From NCBI GenBank assembly GCA_949358305.1, contig OX442314.1, positions 9,789,060 to 9,853,059 on the forward strand: DNA of 64,000 bases, read 5' to 3'. Position numbers and translations under genes: made by a program. The notes under the pieces are model-generated. The model was given only the letters and a program-made list of their open reading frames with translations. It was not told the DNA's origin and did no database searches. The stretch is from Strigamia acuminata (Eukaryota > Arthropoda > Chilopoda > Geophilomorpha > Linotaeniidae). The number at the start of each line of letters is the position of its first letter. Position 1 is the stretch's first letter. Below are positions 1-10,400 of the stretch, piece by piece.

Positions 1-63
1 AAATTTAATAAATTTGATAATTTAAATTTCCCGGTATCCCACACGGCCAGTCCAGCATTGGGG

Positions 64-560
64 TTTTGTATCAGATAGGCAATATTAGAACAAGTTATTA
101 ATATTGAACAAGAAATATGAATACAAATAGAAAGTCAAACGGAAGGTTAGCCCAAGAGGTTTTAAAGGAATGAAAATTATTGAAAGATTCTTTTTTTTCT
201 GTCCATATATCGGGGGAATTGCTTTTTACCGTTAAAAGATTTTACAATTGGTACAAACACATGTCCCTAAACGGAATCATGTAGTTTTTTAACTTCATAA
301 AACACTGCGATTGGCTGAAGTTATTACAAACAATATGAAGAAGTTAAAATTAAGAAATAATTTAACTTTATTGCAGTTGTCAAAGATGCCAGCTATTCTA
401 TGGCAACCCAACACAAGCAATCAGGAGAAATTGTGGAAATTGTTAAGAGAAAGAGATAAAAGGATTCCAATAAGAGATAATAAAGAGTTGGATATTAATC
501 AAACTCAACACACAAGAAACGAAAACAACTTTCCAATAGCAAAAAAATTTCTTGCATGTG
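64..560. repeat. Internal direct repeat, left arm (unit 1)
   Basis: About 0.45 kb that recurs, diverged, at 1253-1695 in the same orientation (shared blocks include TTTTGTATCAG, GTTATTAATATTGAACAAG and CTATTCTATGGCAACCCAAC). Both arms contain only broken short frames rich in Lys and Asn, so I read them as decayed copies of an unknown sequence. Present in all six units. Confidence 0.75.
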
Positions 561-2677
561 TTAATCTTTGAAGATTTTTGCAACTCTGGGAGAAAGTCAT
601 TTTGAAAAAAGTGAAAGCTTCTCAAAGGTTTGCAAATATTTTAGTTTAACACTAGAACGGCTAGACTGGTTAAAATAGAATGCCCGGCACAGCTGTAGCA
701 ATAAACCTAATGGGTTTCTAATAGTGTTTTTGATGCTTTACATCATAAATCAGCAAACGTGGCATTTTTCTTTAAGAAAAATAGAAAAAGCATGCATGTT
801 ATTACGTGCACAATACGTTTTGGCGTCAAGAAAAAGGTCATCCAGAAAAAGGTGATTCCAATTATTAGAGCAAGAACCTTAAAGAAAATTTTAAGAAAGG
901 AAATAAGACGGTTAGGTTTCAGATTTGGCAAATTTGGCAAATAAGGATCATCAAACTCCTCATTACTTAAACGAGAGGAGGATGAAAGCATCAAGCAGAA
1001 GCAACTGGATATACTATCTCAAATCAATAGAGAAATTGATGATAAATAAAAATTCATGACAAATTAGTAAATGCTACACTATGTGCAGGCTTACAATACC
1101 AGCATTATGCCAACCAGAGCTCTTTTAACTCTGCAAATTTCTAGCTGTCATTTGCTTGGCAATAGATGCATTATAAAACAAAGTTACCGGTATGTCAAGT
1201 CCAGTGAGATTAATTGATGATACCATAATGCAAGTTATTACTTTGCAATTGCTTTTGTATCAGAAAGGCAATAGTAGAACAAGTTATTAATATTGAACAA
1301 GAAATATAAATACAAACAGAAAGACAGTCGGAAGGTTAGCCCAAGAAGTTTTAAAGGAATGAAGATTGTGGAAAGATTGTTTTTTTCCGTCTACGTATTT
1401 TACAATTGGCACAAACATAAGAGACTGCTATTGCCTGAAATTATCACAAACAATATGAAGAAGTTGAAATTAAGAAATAATTTAACTTCATTGCAGTTGC
1501 CAAAGATGCTAGCTATTCTATGGCAACCCAACACAAGCACAGTCAGGAAAAGTTGTGGAAATAGTCAAGAGAAAGAGATAAAAGGATTCCAATAAGACAA
1601 TAAAAAATTGGATGTTAGCCAAACTCAACACAGGAAACGAAAACAACTTTCCTCCATGCTGTTTTCCAACAGCAAAAAAACTTTCTTGCATTTCGTGCAA
1701 ATCGTGATATTTCGCCATAATGTAGCATGGGATACTTCAAACCCAGACTGGAACGCCATCATTTGGATGAACTAAGTTTTTAACAAATGATATTAAATTC
1801 TGTTCAAAAAATATATATTTGGTTCTGCTGCATAAGAGTTTCATTCCAATTCGAATCAAGATTAGGCTTAAAATGGAATCAAATCAAACAAAACAATTTT
1901 TTTTTCAAACCAAACTTTGAAAAACCACCAAAAAGCTCCAAAATGCACATCAAATAATATTCTTGCCAAATAAATACTCAACCGCCACGTAACTGAAGAA
2001 ATACAGAAGTAAATACATTTTGAACTAGGCCTATAGCAGGCCTAAAATGGCACCAAACAATAGCAAAGGAACATATGTTAGAAAATAATAAATGGATCAT
2101 TTTACAAACTTACTGAGAAATTTGCGGAAATATTATGTTAATCTCATGTTTACGAAACCAATCAACCTTTTGGAAATCAAACCCGAATTAAATACCGTGA
2201 AAAACGAACGAACACAGAATGTCGAACAGCAAAATATTGCTATTCACCTCACCTCATGCTGATCGAGACGAAATTGCGTGACAGATTATTGTTTAGCTTC
2301 TCGTATTGTCACAGTCCATGGACTGTGGTATTGTTGATAGCATCGTCATAAAATCTCATTAAAACGACCAAAACAATTTTAATTTAAGTTTTTCAATTTT
2401 TCAATTTTATTTTAAGTTTTCCAATTTAAATTTTACAAAATAAAAATTAAAACTTCGAATTCAAATTTCATTTTTGTGGTGGCGGTTCAGGGTCACCAAT
2501 CTGTGAATTAAATTTTAATTTGTAGATGGCGCATCAGGGCCATCATAGTCGTCTGCCCATGCGCAGAAAAGAAAACAATCCGACGACTACGGAGATTTGT
2601 TGGGGCCATCGTATCTTTTTCCTGCATCGTGGAGACCTCAAAAAGCACGTTGAGTTTGTTTCTTGCTGAACTTTAAA
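561..2677. other. Unit-internal sequence without a supported gene (unit 1)
   Basis: AT-rich DNA holding the second arm of the internal direct repeat. It has a Lys/Arg-rich 61-codon open frame at 759-944 that I cannot support as a gene, and a perfect 18-bp palindrome at 2310-2327. The same stretch occurs at the equivalent place in units 2-6. Confidence 0.5.
1253..1695. repeat. Internal direct repeat, right arm (unit 1)
   Basis: Diverged second copy of 64-560. It differs by substitutions and small indels, including an expanded block near 1652. Confidence 0.75.
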
Positions 2678-2712
2678 ATGTCATCAGGTTCGGTTCATTG
2701 TCCATTACCAAG
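2678..2712 (+). CDS. Orphan first exon with promoter-like upstream sequence
   Basis: An ATG opens 11 codons (MSSGSVHCPLP) and ends at a good splice donor (CCAAG/GTAGGAAAT). Upstream, 2520-2640 is less AT-rich and contains a CCCATGCGCAG motif resembling an NRF-1 site and several GCCAT motifs, as seen in TATA-less promoters. No in-frame downstream exon is visible in the unit, so this looks like the captured 5' end of a host gene. Copies at 10319, 17960, 25601, 34723 and 42358. The product is not recognised. Confidence 0.3.
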
Positions 2713-3017
2713 GTAGGAAATTGTTATGATCAGTTTGAATACGTTGCATTCAATTTGATCTCGCAGTTAATTGCTAAACATACATAAAATTTCATTGATT
2801 TGAGCGTAAAAACCACAAATCCCGATCGTTTTGCGGGTGTTTTATGAATTTTTCAACTTAAACAAAAAAAGTAATTATTTTTTGGGCTATTTACATCAAT
2901 TTGAGGTTCAATTTGATTTTGGTCATTTTTATTCAAAAATTACATTTTTGCACCTGAAATCAGGGGCGGGTCTACATAGGGGCTAATGGAGCTTGTACTT
3001 TGCATTACATGTTTATC

Positions 3018-3023
3018 TTTATT
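3018..3023 (-). terminator. Poly(A) signal of knottin gene (unit 1)
   Basis: AATAAA on the minus strand, 32 bases beyond the knottin stop codon. Present in every unit, and it supports the reading of 3055-3691 as an expressed gene. Confidence 0.6.
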
Positions 3024-3054
3024 CATATTCTGTTTAAACTCTGTCCAAGAAAGA

Positions 3055-3691
3055 TTAACCACTATTTCTATTTACGTAGGCATTAGGACGTGTTGATGAT
3101 CCATAAGCACAAAATTCATTTGCCCAGGTTGTTCTCCAAGTGAAACTTTGGCAATATTTGCCTCCCTCTTTGCAGCATTTGTCATTTTTTTTTTCACAAG
3201 GTGCATTTTCTTCAAGACAAGTCCTGGAACAAAAACGATTATAATTAACACAAGATTTCTATTAGAGAAAGCAGACACAAAGTGTAATGTGAAATGTGGG
3301 TTTGATGAATTTCTAGAATTGCACCAACAGTTTGTGATCTGGATCTTAGCTCACCAATTAGTGTTAGAAATTGGTTCTCACACCGGCATTACACATGTTA
3401 GGCCTATCACAAACTGTCAGTTTACTCAACTGCCTAATAGGTGGCAGTAATTGTTTGATAAAATGTACCTAGCTCTGTCTTGATCATCAACGTCGTTGAA
3501 ATCAGTCTCAGTTTCTTCTGAAAAGAAAATTAGTCAGTTACATTGTGTGCTTGTAAGCTTAATTGGTCGAGGAAGTTGTAAAACAAGTAGGTTTTTGTTT
3601 GTTTACCTAATTCCGCCAGTGGTGTAGCCACGACGATCTGAGCAAGCACTAAGAAAGCACACACCATCAGAAGAATAAAACACTTGGCCAT
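3055..3691 (-). CDS. Secreted knottin (ICK-type) peptide precursor, three exons, unit 1
   Basis: Coding exons on the minus strand are 3691-3607, 3517-3469 and 3223-3055, with GT..AG introns, phases 1 and 2, for a total of 303 nt (100 residues). Exon 1 encodes a classical signal peptide (residues about 1-22: Lys, a Leu/Val/Phe core, Ala-rich end). Exon 2 encodes a short acidic propeptide rich in Glu and Asp that ends at Arg-Ala-Arg, a likely processing site. Exon 3 holds the mature domain with six cysteines at 47, 54, 61, 62, 69 and 83, spaced C-x6-C-x6-CC-x6-C-x13-C. This fits the inhibitor cystine knot layout of arthropod toxins and related defence or neuropeptide-like secreted peptides. A TATA box and a poly(A) signal flank it, and a 59-nt 5'UTR intron (3769-3711) is plausible. 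Toxic activity is not shown; an antimicrobial or signalling role is equally possible. Confidence 0.85.
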
Positions 3692-3769
3692 GATTTTTCT
3701 TATTGGGTCGCTGTAGAAAGCAAATGTATAATAGCAATTCAGACAATTGACCAATTTCTAGTTTCTTAC

Positions 3770-4398
3770 AGGTTTTCAGGTTTGAATGATGTATTTTTCG
3801 AAATGGAGCGTGTTCGGATAAATTTCTTTTTGATTCTGTATTGCCATTCCAATGCGTTTAAGTAGGATCAGGGAGTATCACACGTGATTGAATTTAGCCA
3901 CTTGGAGCAAAGCGATTGTACTTAGAAGTTGAACTGTCTGGAGCAAAATTACAAAGCTGTCGCCCATTAAAAACAGATTAGGAATTCACCAAATTATGTG
4001 TAATGAGATCTTCCTTATATAATATTAAAGAAATTTTTCAAACAGCAAAGGCAGAGTAAATTTTAAAATTTACTTGTTAAACGATTCATAAGTTTTTGAA
4101 TTATTTTGTGTTTTTGGGTTTGTGTTTGTTATTGTTGTTTTAATGTGCATTCATTATATTAGTGGATTTGAAAAAAAAGCATAAAGCTTGGAATAATATT
4201 TCGAGTAAAATTACTCAATTTTTCTCGCATTTCATACAATTTAAATGCGAATTGTGTTTTCTCAGCTGATATCCACTAAATAAAATTAATAAAAAAATAT
4301 AATCTCAGTTCCGTTGCAACTACACAGCTGCACTGGTTGAAATATGAACATTAGATCTACTCGAAAGGTCTTGAGCGATCATCATTAAACAGTGATCA
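3770..4398. other. Intergenic: knottin upstream region (unit 1)
   Basis: Contains the knottin TATA box and AT-rich DNA with a short palindrome (GTAAATTTTAAAATTTAC, near 4057). No other coding signal seen. Confidence 0.5.
4013..4021 (-). promoter_or_regulatory. TATA box of knottin gene (unit 1)
   Basis: TATATAAGG on the minus strand, about 320 bases upstream of the knottin ATG. A start site would fall near 3985-3990 and give a 5'UTR containing the proposed 59-nt intron (donor at 3769, acceptor ending at 3711). Confidence 0.4.
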
Positions 4399-4521
4399 AT
4401 GAGTGTGGCTCACATCAAGTGTGGCGACATCAAGAAGAAGATCTTTGGCAGCTTCTACGAATTATCGTCAGAGCTGCGTCCTGATTGCAGCCAATCAGGA
4501 CAGAGGAATAAGCAAGTGTGA
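4399..4521 (+). CDS. 40-codon ORF of coding-like composition, unknown
   Basis: ATG to TGA. It is less AT-rich than its flanks and begins MSVAHIKCGDIKKKIFGSF. It is open in all units (12040, 19681, 27322, 36444, 44079). Variation is limited to Asp10 to Asn in units 3-5 and Ser2 to Gly in unit 6. No splice partner or homologue is recognised. It could be a captured exon fragment rather than a gene. Confidence 0.3.
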   Translation: MSVAHIKCGDIKKKIFGSFYELSSELRPDCSQSGQRNKQV

Positions 4522-4803
4522 ATAAAATATTTTGGAAATATAACTGAAATGTAAAATTTCCAAACTCGAAAGTTGTAATTCCAAATTGTACACAACATCA
4601 AATTTCCAATGACTTTCCAACACTGAATGCAACCGTTTCCAAACTACTTTTCATAGCATGATATACCGGGTGGCCCACATAAAAGCGGCCCGACAATACA
4701 CAAGAAGGGTTACGAAGGGTGACTCAAAAAAATGTATTTACGCTCAAAATTAAATATACATTAATCATTAGCTGAGGGCAGTGTTGTTTAATTGATGTTT
4801 CTA

Positions 4804-5024
4804 TACTCAAAACAACTCCAAGGTTGATGTATTGTTGCCTGTTCACGTCTAACTGTGTACTGTGTTCTACTACGTGGAAAAGTAGTTCTGTACCTTTGAC
4901 AATGTTGGTAATCGATCACATGTCTGGACTTTTTTTACAAATATGGTGTTATGAGCTACTTTTTGTGCCACTACACCAGTGATACGGCTCGGGAAATACA
5001 TCAACCTTGGAGTTGTTTTGAGTA
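4804..5024. mobile_element. MITE with about 30-bp terminal inverted repeats, TA target duplication (unit 1)
   Basis: Starts TACTCAAAACAACTCCAAGG and ends with the inverted complement. It is flanked by TA on both sides (4802-4803, 5025-5026). The terminal unit has the uninterrupted site (TTTCTAGTGCAA, near 47150), which fixes the boundaries. A related 222-bp copy lies at 53052-53273. It carries no coding capacity. The TA duplication suggests mobilisation by a Tc1/mariner-like transposase. Confidence 0.9.
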
Positions 5025-5234
5025 TAGTGCAATTTTTTCCGCTCTTTCGTTTGGTGTTTAGTTTTTGACGATCCGAGCATTGGTTTCCGAGATAGTTGCA
5101 ATTTTAATCAATTATTGTCCGAATTTCCCAAGTTTGATTCTGGTGCGGATGTAAGAATAGTGGCAAGACGAACAACACCAAGTGAGAGAGATTTTTTTTT
5201 TAATAAATAAATTAAAATATTAATTATTTTCTAG

Positions 5235-5547
5235 TTCAGCGACGTGACAGCAGAAGCGCTCAAAGCGCATGGGAAAAGATTTTTTAAAAACAAAGTTTTT
5301 TTTAAAACTTTTCTTAAAATCTATACGAAAAAATCGATTGATCACAGCACAGAGACAGAAAAACTACCAACCACCAATCGATCAACATAGGCCGAGACAT
5401 CAGTATGCAGTCAAGGGACACACACTTCAATTCATGTTCAGGACGAGTCGACAAACACACACACACACACAAAAACCAAAGGGGCTTGATTCTTCAACAG
5501 ACCAAGACGGACAACACCATTTCAGGATTTCGAAATTTGCAGAATAA
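5235..5547 (+). pseudogene. Paralog A of the MxQS gene family, decayed (unit 1)
   Basis: Two blocks match parts of copies B and C. The block at 5235-5279, after a TTTTCTAG acceptor-like site, reads FSDVTAEALKAHGKRF and matches a frame just past the end of copy C. The block at 5327-5547 matches C exon 2 (STETEKLPT region) and continues into a Thr/His/Gln-rich tail. The splice acceptor before the second block is TATAC instead of TATAG. In the C-like frame a Trp codon has become TAG, one A is missing near 5327, and the CA run near 5458 is 4 bases longer than in the terminal unit, restoring the downstream frame. I treat it as a pseudogene. Confidence 0.6.
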
Positions 5548-5677
5548 AAGCCAAGTGAGAGAGATTTTTTTTTTAATTGCAATAATAGATTGTACGCTCA
5601 ATTACGAGTTGTTTATTTTGTAATTTACAAATAAATTTGTAGTAGAACAAAATTTCAAACCAAAATTTGTCGTCATC

Positions 5678-6592
5678 ATGGAACAATCACAATCCGATGA
5701 ATCACATATAATTTCCATTTTTTTTAAATTAGCATTTTGGCCTTTTTGGTCCTTGAAGGATTTAATTTGGTAATATAATTTTTTTTTAAAAAACTCAAAA
5801 TTTTTTTTAAAACTTTTTTTTTAAATTGATAGGAGAAAACCAACGACCACAGACAAATGTGAATTAATTCAACCTACAGTGTACTCCCAAGAAACCAGAA
5901 TGTCAAACCGAGTCCACGATAACGACTCGTCCACGAGGGGAAATCGAACGGGCAGGGACGGCGACCAACGCCGACCCGACCCCACGAGCACCTCAAACCG
6001 ATCTTCCCAGAGCTGTCATCCTCGCTCACAAAAGAAAAAGGATTTCTTAACCAATCCCAAGCCGCATGTCCACGAGCGGACGACAAGGAACAACAGAAAG
6101 GAAGCAGCAAGCAGAACTAACTCGCCATTAAGTGACCCCGAGTCTGAATTTGAGAATAATAAGCACAAGCCAAAGAAAAAAGCTCGAGACAGAGACGCAA
6201 CGCTCCTTTCACGTCCAAGTTACACCGAAGTAACGAGCGAGGTCGGCCACTTGACCAAGCTGTTAACGAAAGCGTCAGACGGTAGGACTGCACAGGAAGA
6301 GAATGTAACAAAAATAGTCTTTTCTTTTTCGGGAAGAATAAACTGCGACCAAAACAAAAATAAAACACTAGACGATGTACGAGTTTCTACACTGACTCCA
6401 CTACCAACCATGAATATTTGTGATGAACATGGACAAACAAATAAGGCAGGGCAAGCAATATTAGAACCAATGGAAAAAATTAGACAATTTGATGAAGGAA
6501 ACAGTGCGAGAAATACAAACACCAGCCAAGCACGTCGACGTACGAACATCTCGAACACTGACACTTATTCAACCAGGTCTAGTTGGTTTTGA
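5678..6592 (+). CDS. Paralog B: two-exon gene, hydrophobic N-terminus plus basic polar tail (unit 1)
   Basis: Exon 1 is 5678-5769 and exon 2 is 5833-6592, with a 63-nt AT-rich intron (GTAATATAA..TTGATAG) that interrupts a Trp codon after its second base. The joined frame gives 283 residues. The start is ATG after GTCATC. Residues about 10-31 are strongly hydrophobic and aromatic (HIISIFFKLAFWPFWSLKDL), like a signal-anchor or membrane-associated helix. The rest is polar, rich in Arg, Asn, Ser, Thr and Lys, with no known domain seen. Copy C has the same start motif, intron position and phase, which argues that the intron is real. The C-terminal residues arise at a junction absent from the terminal unit, so the protein is probably a truncated form of a longer one. 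Function unknown; it may be retroelement-derived. Confidence 0.55.
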
Positions 6593-7087
6593 GTCAAGTC
6601 ATCATCAATTATATTGTATTGATTATCTTCATTAATTTTTCTAATTTTTCATTGCTTTTTCTAATTTTTCATTGAATTTTCTAATTTTTCATTGCTTTTT
6701 CTAATTTTTCATTAATTTTTCTAATTTTTCATTGATTTTTCCGATGTTTCAGTGATTTTTCTTAGAAAGAAAATTACATTCCGGATGGTTGGACAATAAT
6801 AGTTACTCTCGGTTGGCTGATGCTCATAGGGCAAAACTAACACGAAAATATGTTGAAAGGTTTATTGCTTATTTTGAGTTATTTAATTTAGTTTTTTAGT
6901 GTTTCTATAAACAAAGCGATTTTAGGTTTATTTTCACATTATTTGCTTGCATTGATTTTTGTCACCATTTTTCACTGTATTTTTTGTGCAGTAAATTTGA
7001 GGTTGAAGAATTTTTATCCATGTATCCGGATCCTGACGTGTGTAATATTTTTAGTTTATAAAATTTCAAACTATTAAAATTTCGAAA
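6593..7087. other. Spacer between paralogs B and C (unit 1)
   Basis: Contains the 20-bp minisatellite and AT-rich DNA. The last 40 bases before copy C (AAAATTTCAAAC motif) resemble the bases before copy B, probably a shared promoter or 5'UTR. The terminal unit lacks this segment altogether. Confidence 0.5.
6631..6764. repeat. 20-bp minisatellite (about 6.7 copies), unit 1
   Basis: Consensus ATTGCTTTTTCTAATTTTTC repeated with small changes; also in units 2-5 (14272, 21913, 31035 and 38670 on). Confidence 0.85.
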
Positions 7088-7440
7088 ATGGATCAATCAG
7101 AGGAGAGAGATATTTTTTCAATTGTTTTTAGATTAGTCTTCTGGTTTATTTTGTGTTTGAAAGAGTTAATTTGGTAATATAAATTTTTTTTAAAAACTTA
7201 AGGTTTTTTTTAAAACACTTTTTTAAAATTTATAGGAAAAAGCCGGTTGATGACAGCACAGAGACAGAGAAATTACCAACCAACGATCAAACATGGGTAG
7301 AGCCTGTAGCAGTATACAGTCAGGGAACTCGCATGTCAATTCAAATTCAAGACGGGTTTACAAACACGGATAGAAAAAAACCATATCACAAATACAACGA
7401 CCAACAAAAGAAAGTAAAAGAAACCAATTTGCAGATGTAA
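7088..7440 (+). CDS. Paralog C: two-exon gene, hydrophobic N-terminus plus polar tail (unit 1)
   Basis: Exon 1 is 7088-7173 and exon 2 is 7236-7440, with a 62-nt intron (GTAATATAA..TTTATAG) that interrupts a Trp codon exactly as in copy B. The joined frame gives 96 residues. The N-terminus starts MDQSEERDIFSI and runs into a hydrophobic segment (about residues 9-29, Val/Phe/Leu/Ile/Trp), followed by Lys-Lys-Pro and a Thr/Gln/Asp/Lys-rich tail. An AATAAA lies at 7518-7523. In another frame the sequence after the stop reads FADVSAEALHAQEKRL, matching copy A, so the family protein was probably longer and C is shortened by a frameshift. No known domain; function unknown. Confidence 0.5.
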
Positions 7441-10400
7441 GCGCTGAAGCCCTCCATGCTCAGGAAAAAAGATTGGAAAACCAAGCGGATCGGCAACCTA
7501 AAAATCGAAACCCATGGAATAAAAAAAGATAAAATCCTTTAATGACTGGTTTTCACTGGCAATTAAATTCTTTATTTGCATCCACAAGTATATTTGTATT
7601 TCATATTTTTGATTTATTTATCTTTTAAATTTGATAATTTTAAATTTAATAAATTTGATAATTTAAATTTCCCGGTATCCCACACGGCCAGTCCAGCATT
7701 GGGGTTTTGTATCAGATAGGCAATATTAGAACAAGTTATTAATATTGAACAAGAAATATGAATACAAATAGAAAGTCAAACGGAAGGTTAGCCCAAGAGG
7801 TTTTAAAGGAATGAAAATTATTGAAAGATTCTTTTTTTTCTGTCCATATATCGGGGGAATTGCTTTTTACCGTTAAAAGATTTTACAATTGGTACAAACA
7901 CATGTCCCTAAACGGAATCATGTAGTTTTTTAACTTCATAAAACACTGCGATTGGCTGAAGTTATTACAAACAATATGAAGAAGTTAAAATTAAGAAATA
8001 ATTTAACTTTATTGCAGTTGTCAAAGATGCCAGCTATTCTATGGCAACCCAACACAAGCAATCAGGAGAAATTGTGGAAATTGTTAAGAGAAAGAGATAA
8101 AAGGATTCCAATAAGAGATAATAAAGAGTTGGATATTAATCAAACTCAACACACAAGAAACGAAAACAACTTTCCAATAGCAAAAAAATTTCTTGCATGT
8201 GTTAATCTTTGAAGATTTTTGCAACTCTGGGAGAAAGTCATTTTGAAAAAAGTGAAAGCTTCTCAAAGGTTTGCAAATATTTTAGTTTAACACTAGAACG
8301 GCTAGACTGGTTAAAATAGAATGCCCGGCACAGCTGTAGCAATAAACCTAATGGGTTTCTAATAGTGTTTTTGATGCTTTACATCATAAATCAGCAAACG
8401 TGGCATTTTTCTTTAAGAAAAATAGAAAACGCATGCATGTTATTACGTGCACAATACGTTTTGGCGTCAAGAAAAAGGTCATCCAGAAAAAGGTGATTCC
8501 AATTATTAGAGCAAGAACCTTAAAGAAAATTTTAAGAAAGGAAATAAGACGGTTAGGTTTCAGATTTGGCAAATTTGGCAAATAAGGATCATCAAACTCC
8601 TCATTACTTAAACGAGAGGAGGATGAAAGCATCAAGCAGAAGCAACTGGATATACTATCTCAAATCAATAGAGAAATTGATGATAAATAAAAATTCATGA
8701 CAAATTAGTAAATGCTACACTATGTGCAGGCTTACAATACCAGCATTATGCCAACCAGAGCTCTTTTAACTCTGCAAATTTCTAGCTGTCATTTGCTTGG
8801 CAATAGATGCATTATAAAACAAAGTTACCGGTATGTCAAGTCCAGTGAGATTAATTGATGATACCATAATGCAAGTTATTACTTTGCAATTGCTTTTGTA
8901 TCAGAAAGGCAATAGTAGAACAAGTTATTAATATTGAACAAGAAATATAAATACAAACAGAAAGACAGTCGGAAGGTTAGCCCAAGAAGTTTTAAAGGAA
9001 TGAAGATTGTGGAAAGATTGTTTTTTTCCGTCTACGTATTTTACAATTGGCACAAACATAAGAGACTGCTATTGCCTGAAATTATCACAAACAATATGAA
9101 GAAGTTGAAATTAAGAAATAATTTAACTTCATTGCAGTTGCCAAAGATGCTAGCTATTCTATGGCAACCCAACACAAGCACAGTCAGGAAAAGTTGTGGA
9201 AATAGTCAAGAGAAAGAGATAAAAGGATTCCAATAAGACAATAAAAAATTGGATGTTAGCCAAACTCAACACAGGAAACGAAAACAACTTTCCTCCATGC
9301 TGTTTTCCAACAGCAAAAAAACTTTCTTGCATTTCGTGCAAATCGTGATATTTCGCCATAATGTAGCATGGGATACTTCAAACCCAGACTGGAACGCCAT
9401 CATTTGGATGAACTAAGTTTTTAACAAATGATATTAAATTCTGTTCAAAAAATATATATTTGGTTCTGCTGCATAAGAGTTTCATTCCAATTCGAATCAA
9501 GATTAGGCTTAAAATGGAATCAAATCAAACAAAACAATTTTTTTTTCAAACCAAACTTTGAAAAACCACCAAAAAGCTCCAAAATGCACATCAAATAATA
9601 TTCTTGCCAAATAAATACTCAACCGCCACGTAACTGAAGAAATACAGAAGTAAATACATTTTGAACTAGGCCTATAGCAGGCCTAAAATGGCACCAAACA
9701 ATAGCAAAGGAACATATGTTAGAAAATAATAAATGGATCATTTTACAAACTTACTGAGAAATTTGCGGAAATATTATGTTAATCTCATGTTTACGAAACC
9801 AATCAACCTTTTGGAAATCAAACCCGAATTAAATACCGTGAAAAACGAACGAACACAGAATGTCGAACAGCAAAATATTGCTATTCACCTCACCTCATGC
9901 TGATCGAGACGAAATTGCGTGACAGATTATTGTTTAGCTTCTCGTATTGTCACAGTCCATGGACTGTGGTATTGTTGATAGCATCGTCATAAAATCTCAT
10001 TAAAACGACCAAAACAATTTTAATTTAAGTTTTTCAATTTTTCAATTTTATTTTAAGTTTTCCAATTTAAATTTTACAAAATAAAAATTAAAACTTCGAA
10101 TTCAAATTTCATTTTTGTGGTGGCGGTTCAGGGTCACCAATCTGTGAATTAAATTTTAATTTGTAGATGGCGCATCAGGGCCATCATAGTCGTCTGCCCA
10201 TGCGCAGAAAAGAAAACAATCCGACGACTACGGAGATTTGTTGGGGCCATCGTATCTTTTTCCTGCATCGTGGAGACCTCAAAAAGCACGTTGAGTTTGT
10301 TTCTTGCTGAACTTTAAAATGTCATCAGGTTCGGTTCATTGTCCATTACCAAGGTAGGAAATTGTTATGATCAGTTTGAATACGTTGCATTCAATTTGAT

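Larger units (their letters stand above)
1..7641. repeat. Array unit 1
   Basis: Reference unit used for describing the others. Order: internal direct repeats, orphan promoter/first exon (2678), knottin gene (3055-3691, minus), short ORF (4399), MITE (4804), copies A, B and C (5235, 5678, 7088, plus). Confidence 0.95.

Noticed and set aside
443-994. Short open frames on both strands early in each unit (60-86 codons)
   Set aside because: AT-rich, Lys/Phe-rich, overlapping on opposite strands, no splice or domain support; several lie in the decayed internal direct repeat.
2310-2327. Perfect palindrome CACAGTCCATGGACTGTG as a regulatory operator
   Set aside because: A single perfect 18-bp palindrome in AT-rich DNA with no neighbouring gene start; no evidence of function.
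3148-3450. 100-codon plus-strand frame across the knottin third exon
   Set aside because: It is the antisense of knottin exon 3 and intron 2, and has no start context or domain of its own.
5874-6564. Minus-strand frames opposite copy B
   Set aside because: Shadows of the plus-strand B exon 2; hydrophobic composition follows from the complement of its polar codons.
6631-6764. CRISPR-like repeat
   Set aside because: Repeats are contiguous 20-mers without unique spacers, in a eukaryotic genome; it is a minisatellite.
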